DNA of 64,000 nucleotides from Atrina japonica (Eukaryota; Mollusca; Bivalvia; Pterioida; Pinnidae). A model generated the notes under the pieces. It had not been told where the DNA came from. It made no database searches and saw only the letters and a program-made list of their open reading frames with translations. The stretch lies in contig BROG01000131.1 of the NCBI GenBank assembly GCA_030159075.1, forward strand, positions 983,501 through 1,047,500, read 5' to 3'. Made by a program: the position numbers and the translations under genes. Below are positions 13,701-28,535 of this stretch, in pieces; position 1 is the stretch's first letter, and each line of letters starts with the position of its first letter.

Positions 13701-16003
13701 TTTGAAGCTCTGGTGATTTGGGGCCAATCTAAGATGGGTTGGATATGTTTTCTGTCGTAAAAGGGTGAAAATGTCCGATATACAGCGTTTTGTTAACCCC
13801 CCAAAAAATAAGAAAACAACATCCTCAACAAAATTTATGATTTTACAATGGTAAGCAAACTGTGTAGATCTTTAATGGAAATATGTACCACAATGACACA
13901 TAATCTGAAAAACTGAAAAATGATGAATAGATTAAAAACAAAATTATCAGAGTTTGAAATAGTTCCCTTTTGATAAAAAAATAAAATGTGATATCGCATT
14001 TAAAACCTATATTTTTCTGCTTCATGTAAACACAGTGTAATTACAGTTCAGTGAATATTTTCACATGATTTTTATCAAAGCTGTCCTTAATGTGGAATTA
14101 AATGTACCCTAGAGACACAATGATTGTAAATGCTGATTTATGACATCATAACCTGTATGATTGCCAGCTTGGTACTTATATATCTATTTTTTTTATCTGA
14201 TAAGAGCATTCTATGATGCTTTTACATTTTACAACACTTAATGTTGACCTTGATAAACAGTTAGATGTACACTGATGATGTAATGCTTGTAAGTATCTAA
14301 TAATGACACCACACTATTGTTCCATATACAAGACTAATCATGAAATGGGAATAATCATCCTCCGATTGCGAAAGAAAATAAGTCATCGTAACTTTGCACC
14401 AAAACATCTCACTTGACCTTATTATTATTGTAGTAAACATGTTTTAAAAAATGGAAAGAGTATGATAGGAATTTCTATTATCAAAGAGATTTTCATCATG
14501 AAATTGCTGGTATTGCAAAATTCTGGTTAATTGTCAAGACGAGGTTTGAAGTGTCTCGTTATTGGATGTTTTGATAACTGCCAACAGTAACTGGTGTTTG
14601 GGAGATGATTTTAAGTGTTTTGCTCATAAATACCAATTCATTACTGCACTGCTTCAACGTTACTTTAAGTATTTCCATATGTGCTGCATTCTTTCCAATT
14701 AGAATTCTTATTGTGATATACGTTTGTTTTCTTTGTCACACTATGACTTTTTTCTCATTGTGAAATGTGATGGTATATATAACATACAAACAATCGGAAG
14801 TTAAAACACAAGATGCCATCACATACTCCATAGTTGGATTAAATCAGTTCTCTCCATCGGAGTTTGCTGATATTCAGTGACCTTTTAATGACAATTGCAT
14901 ACATGTGAAACAAATCGGATTGTGGTTTCTTGTTTGAAAAAAGGAACACACAGAATAAAACAGAAAATGCAACTGATAGATTTTCTTTTTCCTTTTTCCA
15001 ACTCCACAGTTCATCGTGAGGATAGTCGATCCTCTCGACTTGATGCTTTGGTGAGTGATGCAGAAAAAAAAGTGGTGGATCTATCGGCGGCTATTCTCAA
15101 TGCATCCTCTGGAAGTAACACCTTATCGGCTACGCAACAGAAGGTCAGTTTATATATTCATTTGACTTTCAGTAGTATATGTCTACTGCTTTTCCATAGA
15201 ATTTGACTTTAACACTCACTCTTTGTATTTTTAAAATGGTCAGTCGATTTGACGATCGTTTATGATGCCACTTCATAGAGGTGACGTTAAGAGTAAGCTG
15301 TTAATACTATTACCCTTTAATAATTTTTTGGTTTTTTATAACAAATTGATTTTTTAATGTTGGAAACTTAGTCGACGGTAGTCAAATGATTTTAATTCAT
15401 AATTATTCATAGATATACTGTAATGTTTCTTTGTTATAACAAATTGAAACAAAGTACCTATAATTCAGCATAAAATTTTAGTTGACTCATGAATTAGCAA
15501 TCAATGTCAACTAAGTGCATCCTAGATACATGTATGTAAGTTGGTGTCATCGTATAAATAATTTTGATGTAATAAGTCAGGTTAAATGGAGTACACACCT
15601 ATTGACCTATGTTTTTTTTTAATCTATTTTTCTTAGCTGTTCAAGATATTTGTAAAAAAAAATCATTTGTCTAACTTGGAATTTGGACCAGAAATTGGTT
15701 TTTATATGGACTGGAATCATGGCTCCATATAAGTCACTCAACATGAGAGTAGCGAAATTTTTTTAAATTTTTTTTTTATATAAATGATTTGTCCAACTTG
15801 GATCTTGGCTCCGATATATAACTGTCTCATTATATGAGTAGTGGAGTAGTGAGAAATCTGATATTTTAGTTTTATATGATTTGCAAAAAAAAACAAAAAA
15901 ACTTTTCCTATTACTGTATCTATAAAACTAGAGAGAATTTTATTGAAGAATAGAAATGTTATATCTAAGTGATATTGCACAGGTCTTTCTTTCTATTCTA
16001 GGT

Positions 16004-16100
<97 letters not shown>

Positions 16101-19100
16101 TACACACATTCATACACACACATACACACATTCATACACATACATATATACACACACACACACATACACACACATTCATACACATACATACATATGCTTA
16201 ATCAAGTATGAATTGATATGACTAAGCTCATAAATCTACACTCATCAAAGTAATGCCGTTATCAATGTCTACACAAAAGTGTTACACCCTCCTACATTGA
16301 TTCAGTTAGGTACAAATTATTCTGCATGATTGCACACTGTCGTTTCTGAAAAGCATTATGAACGTGTGTTAAGCCGTATTTTGATATTTCGTATTGTAAT
16401 ACTCTGTAGAAAACCTAAATATCATAACACAAAAGGAATTATGTTTAATCCTGTTTATGCCAGTTAACTTTGGTTGATTGGTCCCTAGTATTTAAGTAGA
16501 AGTGAAGACAATGAAGTCAACCAGATTAACTAATCTCCCATTCTATTCTACAATACCCATTTTATTTTGTTCTTTAGAGATTAATGTCACATTTCTACTG
16601 TTCATATGATGTCAATTTTTTTTTACGAGTGTTTGTATTTGGACAGGTGTACACTTTACTGCAGTTAATTGTTTTTCTCACAGGTAAGAAAGTTGTGGGT
16701 GACTGTGTTGGTAATTGTTTATGAGGAAATGATTTTTAACTTATTTTTTATTTGACTTTGATGTTTGATTTTTTAAGTTTTAATCTTGCCTAATTTGTTT
16801 TCAGGAAAATGAAAAGCAATTAAGTCATTGGGAATTTCGACATAAACTGCTTAAAAGGATGAAAGCAGGATATGACCATGCACGTAAGTTTGACATTTCA
16901 CAGAAATTTGTTATTGTACCTCTGTTGTCTTTACTTTCTTGTAACAGTCACTTTCATATAAAGGCCTTCACATGTACAAGCATGTTAAAATTTAACAAAA
17001 CTAAGGTATCTTTCATGTTTGTATAGTCAAGGAGGTGCTATTCATTCGTGGGTCACCTGAGCCTCTCAGGTGAGCTATTGCAATCTTTTACCTGCTGTGC
17101 AGGTGTGCAACTCTGCATCATGTACAACATTTGAACATTTTAAATCTGTTTGACTGATTCTCTTTCAAATGTGGTATGTAGCATTCCTATGGTCAAGGTA
17201 ACTAACACAGCCCCTGAGTTAGGGCTTTTGTAGAATTTGGGGGGCAGGGGACTGATTAAGCTCTAAACCATGTAATGTCACCTCTAATCAGCACTTGTTC
17301 GAGCCCTGCTGGAAACCACGCTGATTTTGTGAGGAAGTTTTCCAGTCTATTTGTGGCGGGATGTTGGTCTTTTACAGGGTACATTGTAACCAGGTTTCCT
17401 ACTCCATCGTTCAATACTGTCTGTCACAACATAACCGAAAAGTGACATCAAATGCCTGTAAATACTTCGTAATCAATAATGGTATATATTCCCAGATTGC
17501 ATTATTCGACCTCTAAAGATTGATCAAACACTATAGTTATTATGCTTTGTTCCTCTCCGCATGTAAAACTGATAGGTGTTCAGCAGACTTGTCATTGAGT
17601 TGTGAAAAACATAATTTATTATGAAATAATCATAGATAGATAATTTTATAAAGTATACAGACTATTAAAATCAAGAAATAAGTATTATGCCAAATATAAG
17701 TAGTGTAGGTAAAGTTCATAACCTGGTAAGTCACAACAAGAAAGATAGATCTTGTCTCTTTCACAATTTAACATGTGTTTTACAATTTAAAACCATGAAA
17801 TTTTAATGGTATTGATAAGAATCTATTCTTTTGTTTAAATCCATCAGATTTTAAGATATCAAATCTTTTGAGACCACATAAAATGAATTAACACTTAATA
17901 TCAGTTCTTAATTTTTGTAAAGTCATTAGTTGAGTTCTTTGGTACAAATTGGCCTGCCTCTATTCTCAGTTGACTACCCGTATACATATAGCCTACAAAT
18001 ATTACTATTTTTTTTAAGTTTTGGTCTATCATGCCATTATTATCTGAACAGTGCAATTCCAAACATCTTTTAAGATAGCTATCTTTCATTAGCTAATTCT
18101 TATTATGTTTGGTCTGTCATTTATGCGTGGGACAATTCAGTGCACACACACACACACACACTGGGACAATGGTCTAGACCAATACATATTGTTTTCTTAT
18201 CATCGCCACATTAACACTGCCTTGAAGAATGTTTGCTCACCAAAGTCAACACAAGAAATATCTGTTGAGACTTGTACGGAAATATATTAGTATTTTCACA
18301 CTGTGATTGACAGCTATTGAAGATTATCCAGATCTGTTTTGATTTTGAAATCAGATTTGAGAATTTTACTATGTCGGGTATATTTGTTTTATAACACTCG
18401 CACCCATGTCCGGTTCTCAACGAGTATGTTTTTTTAGCCGAATTAAATCTTATTTGTGTATTGTTGTTTAATGTACAATTACATAAGACTTAAGTTATTG
18501 GGATGGTTATACACTAACAAATAAATATATGAAGGTATAAATACAGTAGAACCTCGCCTAAAGACCACCTCATATTTACCATTTTATTTTTCAGGGATTT
18601 TTTTACTTTCTAAATTTTGGGTCCAGGGTCAGAAAAATTCGGAAATATACATTTTGACTATAAAAAAAAATTAATTAAGGTGTTTTTGTATGAAATACTT
18701 TAATACTTTATTCTTTATTTTAATATTCCATTTTGGAAAACTTTAAATGTTTTTTAGGGAAATTCAAGCCATTTTTGAATTGGGAATGGGTCCTGTAACT
18801 GGACCCAAAATGTCTTAGAAAAATCATTGTTATTATATATTGAGGCTCTGTAAAATTTCTTAATAAATAATAAATCAATCAAGACATTCACTTAGATGAC
18901 CTCTTTGCTAATTGAACATTTTGAACCAGTCAGTTAGGTGTTCTTGTTGAGGAGGTTCCACTATACTTCATTTAACCAAAATTATTGTGGAATAAATTGC
19001 TTATTTTAAAGATATTTAAAGTAGCGTACCTTATCAAAATATTGGATACAATCAAATGTCCTGTTACACAGGTTAAGGTTTTTTTTAGCAACTTTAAGTC

Positions 19101-19336
19101 TAGAATACATTAAATTTGTTGATAATATTGGAATACAGTGGAACCTTTCTTAAGAGACCACCCCAATTAAACACTCAAATGTGGTCTCTCAAAACAGGTG
19201 GTCTCTCAAAAGAGGTTTTATTATGCCCCCGGCCTGAAAGGTTCGCATATAGTGTTTGGATCGTCTGTTTGTCTGTATGTTTGTCTGTCTATATGTCCAT
19301 AATTCCATCCCGCTTACTTATAAAGTTGGGACCAGT

Positions 19337-19367
<31 letters not shown>

Positions 19368-21409
19368 AAAGGGTTATTTGACCAAGTGGTTTTCAGGATG
19401 AGTTCTTTTAAGACAGCTGGTCTTTCATGAGAGTGGTCTGTCAATATAGGTTTCACTATACTATATTTTGGAACTATTTGGTTTTCCTGAAGAGTTCTAC
19501 AACTTACTGTCAACACAACTCCACATACATTTATGTATGTTAATATTTTGAGTACAGTGGAGCCTGTCTTGATAGACCTCTCTTATAAAAAAACACCTGT
19601 CTCATGAGACCATATTTTGAAAACTATTGGGTTAGGTAATCCTTTGAATAAAACCTCTTTTGAGAGACCACCTGTCTTTAGAAACCACATTTCAGCTGGG
19701 GTGGTCTCTCAAGACATGCTCCACTGTTTTGATGTATACCAGTATAAGAGGTTTAAGAACTATCATCTGTATAACAGCTTACAAAGTCATTGTGTGAAAC
19801 AAATCAACATACCTTCATATTTTGGGCTTTAATATTTGCCAATAATACTGCACTTAACTCCAACTAAACAAAATGTACCAAAGTTGAGTCATTTCTGAAA
19901 TTTAGATAAAAAACGTATATATAAGTTGTCATATACATTGTCGTAATCATTGTCCTAATCATTGAACTTGTACGTGTTTTTGTGTACCATCATAATATGG
20001 CATGGTAATCATTATGATTGCATCAGCAATGCCATCGCAACCAAATCCTTTGGGAGATATAGCTATGTATATTTCAGACATTATGTTGTTTGTTGTTTAA
20101 TATCAATATGTTAATTACGTCATGGCTTAATCACATTTTAGCATGAATATTCATTAGATAGAATTGAGGCTGCTATTTGATTCATCCACTTTGTCATTTC
20201 TTTGACGTTCAAAATTTTATATGGTTAATAAATAATGTATAATAAACATATGATACATCCAAAAGCTGTGTTTTCAAATTCTTTATCAATTTTTTATCAT
20301 ACAGGTATTTTTCAAATTCTTTAACAATTCTTCATCATACAGGTGTTCCAGACCCACCTAGTTCTGTGAGCCTAACAGTTGCCAGTAGTTCCTCATTAAT
20401 GGTCAAATTTGATGAGCCGCTGAACCACAACGGTGCTGTAGTAACCAGATATAAAGGTATGTTACATCTAGTTCTTGTATCCAATTACAGTTGAACCCAC
20501 TTATATAGAACCTAGTTACATTGAAATCCCACTTTATTTGAAATCATTTTGATTCCCTGGCCAAATGGCTCTATAAACATTATTACCCAGTTATTTTGAA
20601 ATCTCCATTTATTTGAAAGAAAAATGCATTCCCCATCGATTTCAATATATCTGGGTTTGACTGTAAATAAAAAAAAAGAAAAGTTAACAAAAATGACAAT
20701 ATTAAAGGTTTCAAGAAGGTTTTGGTTACACAAGATCAAATATTGGGTATATATAGTCCATTTGCATGTTTATCCATTTATAACATTCCACCAACTAATC
20801 TGAGATTTTTTCCTTCAAATTTTACCCATATTTAGTATGATACAGTGGATCAGGGGATGATTTTGATTATCATACGTCAACATTTCGCCATGTTTACCAA
20901 AGTTATGAGACTTTCAAATCTGTATGAATGGTTTAGTTTTCAGGGAGCATCGAGTTTCATGAATACATCTTGTTTAATTTTTGCAGAAAAAAATCTTCAT
21001 TATAAAATAATATGGTACTTTATATTCTCAGGGGCAGGAGTGGAAGTAATTGACTTCATTTTTAAGATGAAAAATGTTGATAAAAGAGTCGCAGTAACTA
21101 GGCATTACTAATAGTTGTGACGTTTGGTTATAATACTAAATGTATATAATGAATTTTTAATAAGAAAGGAATATCAATATAAAAGTCTATAAGTAATCAT
21201 CTTCATACCATTTGAGTTTAAAATCTATATTGGAACAAATACTTAAGTAAAATATCTCCTCTGGATTGGTGTTAATATTGGGGAAAATTGTGATTGACTT
21301 AAATTATGAATGCAGTATTTAACAGCATATAAGGAAAGATAAACAAAGAGTATGTAGATGTATACTCTCTCTGTCTCTCTCTCTCTCTCTCTGTCTGTCT
21401 GTCTGTCTC

Positions 21410-21491
<82 letters not shown>

Positions 21492-24400
21492 CACTTTCTA
21501 AAGTACATAAACAATTATTTTATAAAAATGAGTTCATGATAAATGAATTACAATCACAGATTGTAAACTGAAAACAGTAATTAAAGACACATGCTTTATG
21601 ATGACATTTTTTTATGAATATAGCATTCAGCTGATAAGCACCAGATTCTGGTAATTTGGTAAATATTACGAGCCATGGGGAGCCCTCTAGTGAATTATAT
21701 TTAGACTTATTTACAACAGGATGGGTATGAGTCTATCTGAAGAACACAAGGGTTTTTGTATTCTGCATGTAATTTGAATGGTATCCTTGTATCATAAAAA
21801 ATTCATTTTTAATTTTAGGATTAAACTGACTCTATAATTTCAGAAGTAAAAAAAAGTGCTTTTGTTACTCTAAAGTCTGATTGCTGTATCTGCTTGAAAT
21901 AACTATGGCCATTGATAGCTAACGTACAAAATTAACTACACTTCAAAGACTTATCACCAAACGTGGAGATATTTGATTAAATCAGATAAAATAATGTCAT
22001 ATTTTAACTTGCTTATGAACTTAAAAGTGAAAAAAATATTTTGGGAAATGAATTTATCTGTAGTAATTTTGCAAAAATGTGATAATGAATATTTAATTGA
22101 AAGTTCAAAGAATTTTGAAAACATTGGTTAATTTTTATCATTTACAGCTTTAATTTTGGTCATTAATGTTGATAATATGTCTATTCCAAATATACCACCC
22201 TTCCAAATTTGAGGTTTGTATATTTATATAAAAGGTGCAATCACATTTGCAGATATTCATATTTTTTTTCTGAATGTGTACACGTAAGTAGGCCTGTCTC
22301 ATATCTCACTTTATAGCATATGGCAACTTAAAGGATTGGAAATGTATGAAAATCTTTGCTAATATCATTCAGTTATCAATGGATTTCTGTGATATTTGGT
22401 TTGACTTTTTACTATGTATTTCCTTAATAGCAGTCAATTTATACATTAGTTTGGCATCGTTTACATCACGTTTTTTATGCTTAAGAGTGATCTACTTAAA
22501 GTGAAAGTCAGAAACCAGATTTTCTGAATGGTGATTATATAACTAAGCAATTAGAAGGTGAAATAATGTATCAACTACTCCGCAAAACCTCCTGCTGCCG
22601 ATTCAAGGAGTACAGAGAGGAGAGACATAGAAATTACACTGGATAAATGTTACTTCTACATTTTATAAACAAATCAAAGAATGGACCATGTGTGTTATTT
22701 TCAATTGGAATCTGTTCTTCGAGAATATATTTTAAGTATTTTCTGGAATTACTCCTGTTGTTTCTATTTAACATTTTGATTTCTGTGTTTCAGTGGAATG
22801 GAGCTGCTTTGAAGATTTCATTCCGTTGGCAGGTGAAGAGAGCGTAGAGGACATGCGGCACCTAGAATACGAGATTGGTGGTCTGGCAAAAGGCAATAAA
22901 TACTTTGTCCGAGTGGCGGCTTGTAATATGAAAGGATATAGTGGTTATACCCTGTCATCGCCTGGATATTCTGTACCTTCTAGTAAGTCAAGTTGAATTG
23001 CTGTTTGTGACCAAAAAAACATATATTTTATACAGGTTACCTCTAGATGATTATCAAATGTATTTGGGGATAATTTTTGTGATCTTCTGCATTTATTTTT
23101 TTTCTTTTGTTATGTATGGCAGTCTGCTCAAGAGATTTGAATACAAAATTTTCCTTTATTTAAAAGTGATCCCTATACATTGTCATCATTGACTTATTCA
23201 ATGCTATATAGAGGTTGTTGGATAGGATTATGCCAAAGATTATTTTTAAAAAAAAGGGTCCACATGGGTGAATGATGAAATTTTGTGTAAAATATCGGAG
23301 TAATTGTTATGAATGTTGAAAATTTTCTACAAGAAATGAAACCTAAGAGTACGATCATGTATGTTTCAGGTTGGAGAGATGTGGATGGCACGTCTGTATC
23401 ACGCACTGAAGGCAAACTGAAGCTGCTAGACGATTTGTTCTCACAAGTTAAGCATCTCAGACCTGCCGATGCCTCAGAGTTGAAAGGTAAGTTGAATATA
23501 AATCCCATAGTTCTATATCATTTATCCTTTACTTATCATACAAGGTCAAAATAAATCTCTGATCATCTGCACCACTGGGTGTAGCACTTAAACCTTGAAA
23601 ATCAAGGTCAACTCAGATGGCCCTTTCATGGTAGTATCGGGAACTAACTTATTACCTCATTTCTTTCATATAATTCCAATGCTATCTTCCATTTTGTTGA
23701 ATATGACAGTCATAAGGCAGTACAGAGAAACCTGTTTCTAGAGACCACCCCATTCTCCAGGTGGCCTTTCATGAGAGTGGTCTCTCAAGACAGGTTCCAC
23801 TGTACATGTATGGAGAACATGTGATTAAGCTAGATTGAGGTTTGTTTGTTTTTGTTTATTTTTCATTGTTATTTATTTATAGAACTAATCATACTTTTCT
23901 TACTGTAGATAATGTCGGAGGAGATTCACCACAGCAAAGAAAAAGAAAAAGTCTAAAAAATCTGTTTATGTCTACTCCAAAATTCTGCAAAAATTTAAAA
24001 AGGTAATCATTTTGTTTTCATCATTTTTCTGATTAGTAGATAGATAAGAAATAACATGAGAAATATCCCAGTGTGTAAATAGGTAGATAAAAACAGGAGA
24101 GAAAAGAGTGTGTAAACAAAAGCAGTATCTAATATCTAACAGCATTGAGCTAGGAAAAGTAATTTACTTAATTGGCTATGTAATTCACATTAGATATAAA
24201 TATAAGTGAAGGTATGTCTTATTTTTTTATCCTTATGGAATGATATAAGTATTTTCATTTTTTTCTATGCTTTTTTTTGTACCTTCCATTCAGGAAACTT
24301 TTTGATAAAAATTATAAAAACATTCTTTTACTTTATTATTAGCATTTTGTCTTGGAAGGTTTTATTCTCAGTTCAATAGGTTTTTGTTAGTTCAAAGTTC

Positions 24401-27132
24401 AAATATATGCTGTTTGTTTCAATTTTGAAATTTCTTCGAGTTGTTTTGAGGCTCATGTTTGTTACTTTTTGTTTTTTTTATAGATATTCTTGGTATGTAC
24501 ATTTTTGTGGCATTTAGTGCACTATTTACATTTTCAGAATGAATTTTGGCAAGATGTACTATGGCTACATTATAAACATTAACAAAAATAGCACAAAATC
24601 CCAGAAGACCTTGTCTGGTCACTTACTGATTTCACTGTATGGCTGTGTGAACCTTTGACCCTCAATACACACATTTAATTTGTGCAGGTTGTTTATAAAC
24701 TGAAATACTCTAAATAATCTTAGTATAAAGGATTTGTTTTAAAATAGATAGAAATACAGTGGAACCTTGCAATTAAGACCACCTGACTCAAAGTTGTATG
24801 ATAAGTGAGGTGGCCTCTTTAGTGAGGTTCTATGTTTATTAAATTTTCATTAAAAGACTGGAAATTTATGGTCTGAAATGTGAGGTGGTCTCCTAAACAA
24901 GGATGTCTTTAGGTGAGGTTTTACTGTAGTCAGACATATTTTTCATCTTTTTAGCCTAATGCTATTTCATACTGTTCATAATATTGATTTAATGGATGTT
25001 TTGAAAAAGAAAGGAAATATTCAGACATAATTTTCATCATTTGAGCCTAGCGTATTTTTTTTTTATCATTGTAGGGGTGTGTATCTTGCCTGCTTGCTTT
25101 ATCATGGGGATAAGGTATTGGTCACTTCAGACGATCAGCTACCTATTTTAGAAGTAGATGAAAATTTTTCAGGTCCCTCTGTCCATGGAGATCTTCATTG
25201 GTTAATGAAAGTAAGTATATATCAAAAGCAGTTTAGCAATTAAATCCAAAGAAGAAAGTTTGTTATGCCCCCGGCCCCGGCATATAGCGTATGGATCGTT
25301 CATCTGTCTGTCTGTCTGTTTTCTATCTGTAATTCTGTCCAGCTTACATATAAAGTGTAATATTTCAAGTTTGGATGGTGATACAGTAACCAAACTTGGA
25401 CTGTAAGTTCATCTAAGGGTTGCTCACATGCCCCTGGGGGTATGACATTGCAAAAAATATTTTGGACCGGGGACATTTGTGTTTCACATACACATCTTGT
25501 TTTTATTTTTTTTTTTTACATGAATAAAGATGTCACCGGCTGTAGGAAAAGTGTCACAAATTTTGTGCTATGGAATGATACCAATGCAGTTTTGTCTCTA
25601 GTATTTCAGAGCTCACTTTCTAGAAACTTTAGAGTATTCTTACCCTGAGAATCTTCTCAACCTGACCTGCTCAGTCATTTGATTGTTAGGATGAGCTGAA
25701 TTTCATTAAGATTTTCAGACTTGTGTATAAAAACTGCATTTTTCAGCAAGTGAACCTAGGTCTGCTGTGGTATTTTGGTTTAAAATCTCATCCAAAAGAC
25801 CTTGGGCTTCCATGTCTTATGTTAAGTGGTTGGCACTATCACATATAACCAATAGTGGGAAATGATTCTGACTTGTAAGTTGAACCTTTTTACCAAATAA
25901 GCTACTGTGAGGAGAGTGAATATATATGATATTGATTAGTTTGTAGTTATATTACGGTGTGATATTTTTATTTTAATTTTGAGAAAGTCACTAGAAGCAT
26001 ATTTAAGTCATCAGCCCCTGAAAAGCAATGGACTCTTCTGTAAATAAATGACTTAGACCAGTTCAAATGTTTTAAGGGGTAAATGGGTTAAGCATATTAT
26101 GACCAAACATGACCATAACCACTTGTAACTGCATTGGAGTAAAGGTGTGATCACACTGATTCACCAGATTGTCCAGCATCAGTTTGTGTGAAAGATTTAT
26201 TTACCCAAATTTGGATTTTTTCCCTAGATTTCTTGTACTTGGGAGGATGTAAAATCCTTACGACAGGACATGGAAAAGAACACCAGTGCTGGACAAATGC
26301 ATTTCCGATATAAGCTGTTGCAGGCTCTTTCTCTCTTACAGGTAAGGAACACATTATACTTTGATAACAATGATGAAGGCAGTTTTATGATTTATTTGCA
26401 TTGAATAGTTACACAGAAATGCCAAGTACTAGGACCCCAAAAACCTTTATTTACATATATATTTTACTTTGGATTTTCAACATCCTTTTAAAGAAAGAAA
26501 TTGTAAAGAAAGAATATACAGATGTTTAAATTCAGTCATCAGTAATTTGAATATTAACATGATTATGTTTTCATATCTCAATTACACAAATTTTTGAGGA
26601 AATTCATATTGGGAAAAACAGTTGCATGAATGTTTCTTTTTGGGGAAGGGTATATATTTTACTCTCTATATTTGATCACTGAATCATAACATTATTAACC
26701 AATGTCAAAATTCATTTCCAGGCTGCATTAGGTATTCAAGACTTGGGTCAGTTTCATTTTAAACCGTTGAAAGATTCCAGTGGCTGTATTGTTTTATCAA
26801 CTGTCGCAAATGTCAAAGATCCAAAATTAGTAACTCTGGGCTCTAGCAAATGGATAAGCTTTGCCAAACTTCTACGCAGATCATCGGCCTTAGTACCAGA
26901 TTCAACAGAGTGTGTTGATATGCTTGTTTCTTCTGTGGCTGTAAGTTTTACTACATGAATGACATTTTATACATGATCTAGACCTTATGTACTATCCATG
27001 TAGAATGTTTAAAGTTCCAATATCCATTTCTGTGCTACAGACTAATTGATATGTAGTTGAAAGTGATTGTGAATAAGAATGAATATATCATATATATAAG
27101 ATAAGATTCTCAGTCCAATTGAGTATAACCCT

Positions 27133-27199
<67 letters not shown>

Positions 27200-28504
27200 C
27201 ATGGAACTGATTTTAGACATATCTTTATTTAGACAAGCAACCTCTCAACCCCACCAACAGACACACAAAAACTCTCCACGACCAAACAAATCACCAAGAC
27301 AAAGCCAATAATCTAACCAAATCAAGCCCAAACCTCGACCAAACCCACAAGCCCAACCACAAGAACTTCCCAACAAAATAGAAACACACCCCAAAACCTT
27401 TACAAACCCACAACCCCAGCACACTAACATACCGCAAGCGGAACTCAGCCAAACAGACCCTCTCCACTCATCAAAAACACCAAGCAAGAACGCAACACAC
27501 CCTCTCAGAATCATACAAAACTCAACAAATCACTCCCACCACGTCATCCGAATAATGAAAAAAACAACCCCACCAAAACCAGACACCTCAAGAAAGACCT
27601 CAACGATCAACACATCCCAACGCAAAAACACTCTCCCACACCCACCACCCCAAGCTCAAAATGCAGTACATAAAATCAGACGAGAAGGAAAACACCAAAC
27701 ACCCCACCACTCCTCCTCACCAAGCCAAGCCCCTAACCACGTCACTCCCCTTCCAATGCTTTACCAAAAACCACAAACCCACATCATACACACCAAGCAC
27801 GAAACCCCCCTCCACAACAACAAAAAACTCCTCAGCCAGAAACCCGAGATCACCACCCCCACTCTCAACCACACAACCCCCCCCACACACCGTCACTCAC
27901 ACCAAACCGCTCCAAGAGCCCGACCCCCCACGACACCAAACACAAACTCACACACAAAAACCCTACACCACAAAAGCCAACCCCTCATCCCAAAACTCCA
28001 AAAAAACCACTCTAAATCGAACAACACTAACAGACAAAACAAACCACCACCAACGAATCCGAAAATGCTACACAAAATTAACAACATACTCAACTACCAA
28101 GCTCACCGAGCTCCCGATCCCCAGAAAGTACACACCACCCCTACCAAACACACCTAAGATTCATCCTCGACCCGCAAACCCAACAACCTATCTCCGATCG
28201 AACCACCAAACCCAAATACAATAATAAACGACCACCACAAACCCAACACCCCCAGACGACCACCGCCAAACTATCGGTCTCAAGACTCTCACCCCAAACC
28301 GCATCCACAAAAAAACACCAGACACACTCATACTCAAACCCCTCAAAAACACTCGGATAAAATCCAGACAAGAACCCCAAAACAAACCCAAACTCGCCCA
28401 ACTTAATCCACACCACCCAAAGCACACAAGAACAATAACCCATACAAAAGAATACAAAAGAAACAACCACTTCTAAAAACCCAGCAACCAATCAAAACAC
28501 AAAA

Positions 28505-28535
<31 letters not shown>

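Larger units (their letters stand above)
16884..20342 (+). other. Intron 6 (3.5 kb)
   Basis: Holds a SINE A, a CA microsatellite and three pogo-like MITEs, one carrying a nested element. No gene is seen. Confidence 0.85.
20457..22793 (+). other. Intron 7
   Basis: Contains an inverted-repeat element, a long CT microsatellite and otherwise plain AT-rich sequence. No gene is seen. Confidence 0.85.
25211..26227 (+). other. Intron 11
   Basis: Contains the second TATGCCCCCGG element and a dispersed repeat near 25990-26095. No gene is seen. Confidence 0.82.

Noticed and set aside
15956..16201. ORFs of repeated Tyr-Ile, Thr-His and Cys-Val at 16 kb and 61.5 kb
   Set aside because: Direct translations of TA, CA and GT microsatellites.
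21243..21494. Arg-Glu repeat ORFs, minus strand
   Set aside because: Translation of the CT/GA microsatellite.
27555..28224. 200- and 187-codon ORFs on the + strand
   Set aside because: They lie wholly in the A/C block; length is explained by lack of T and G, and residue make-up (P, T, K, H, N) just mirrors composition.
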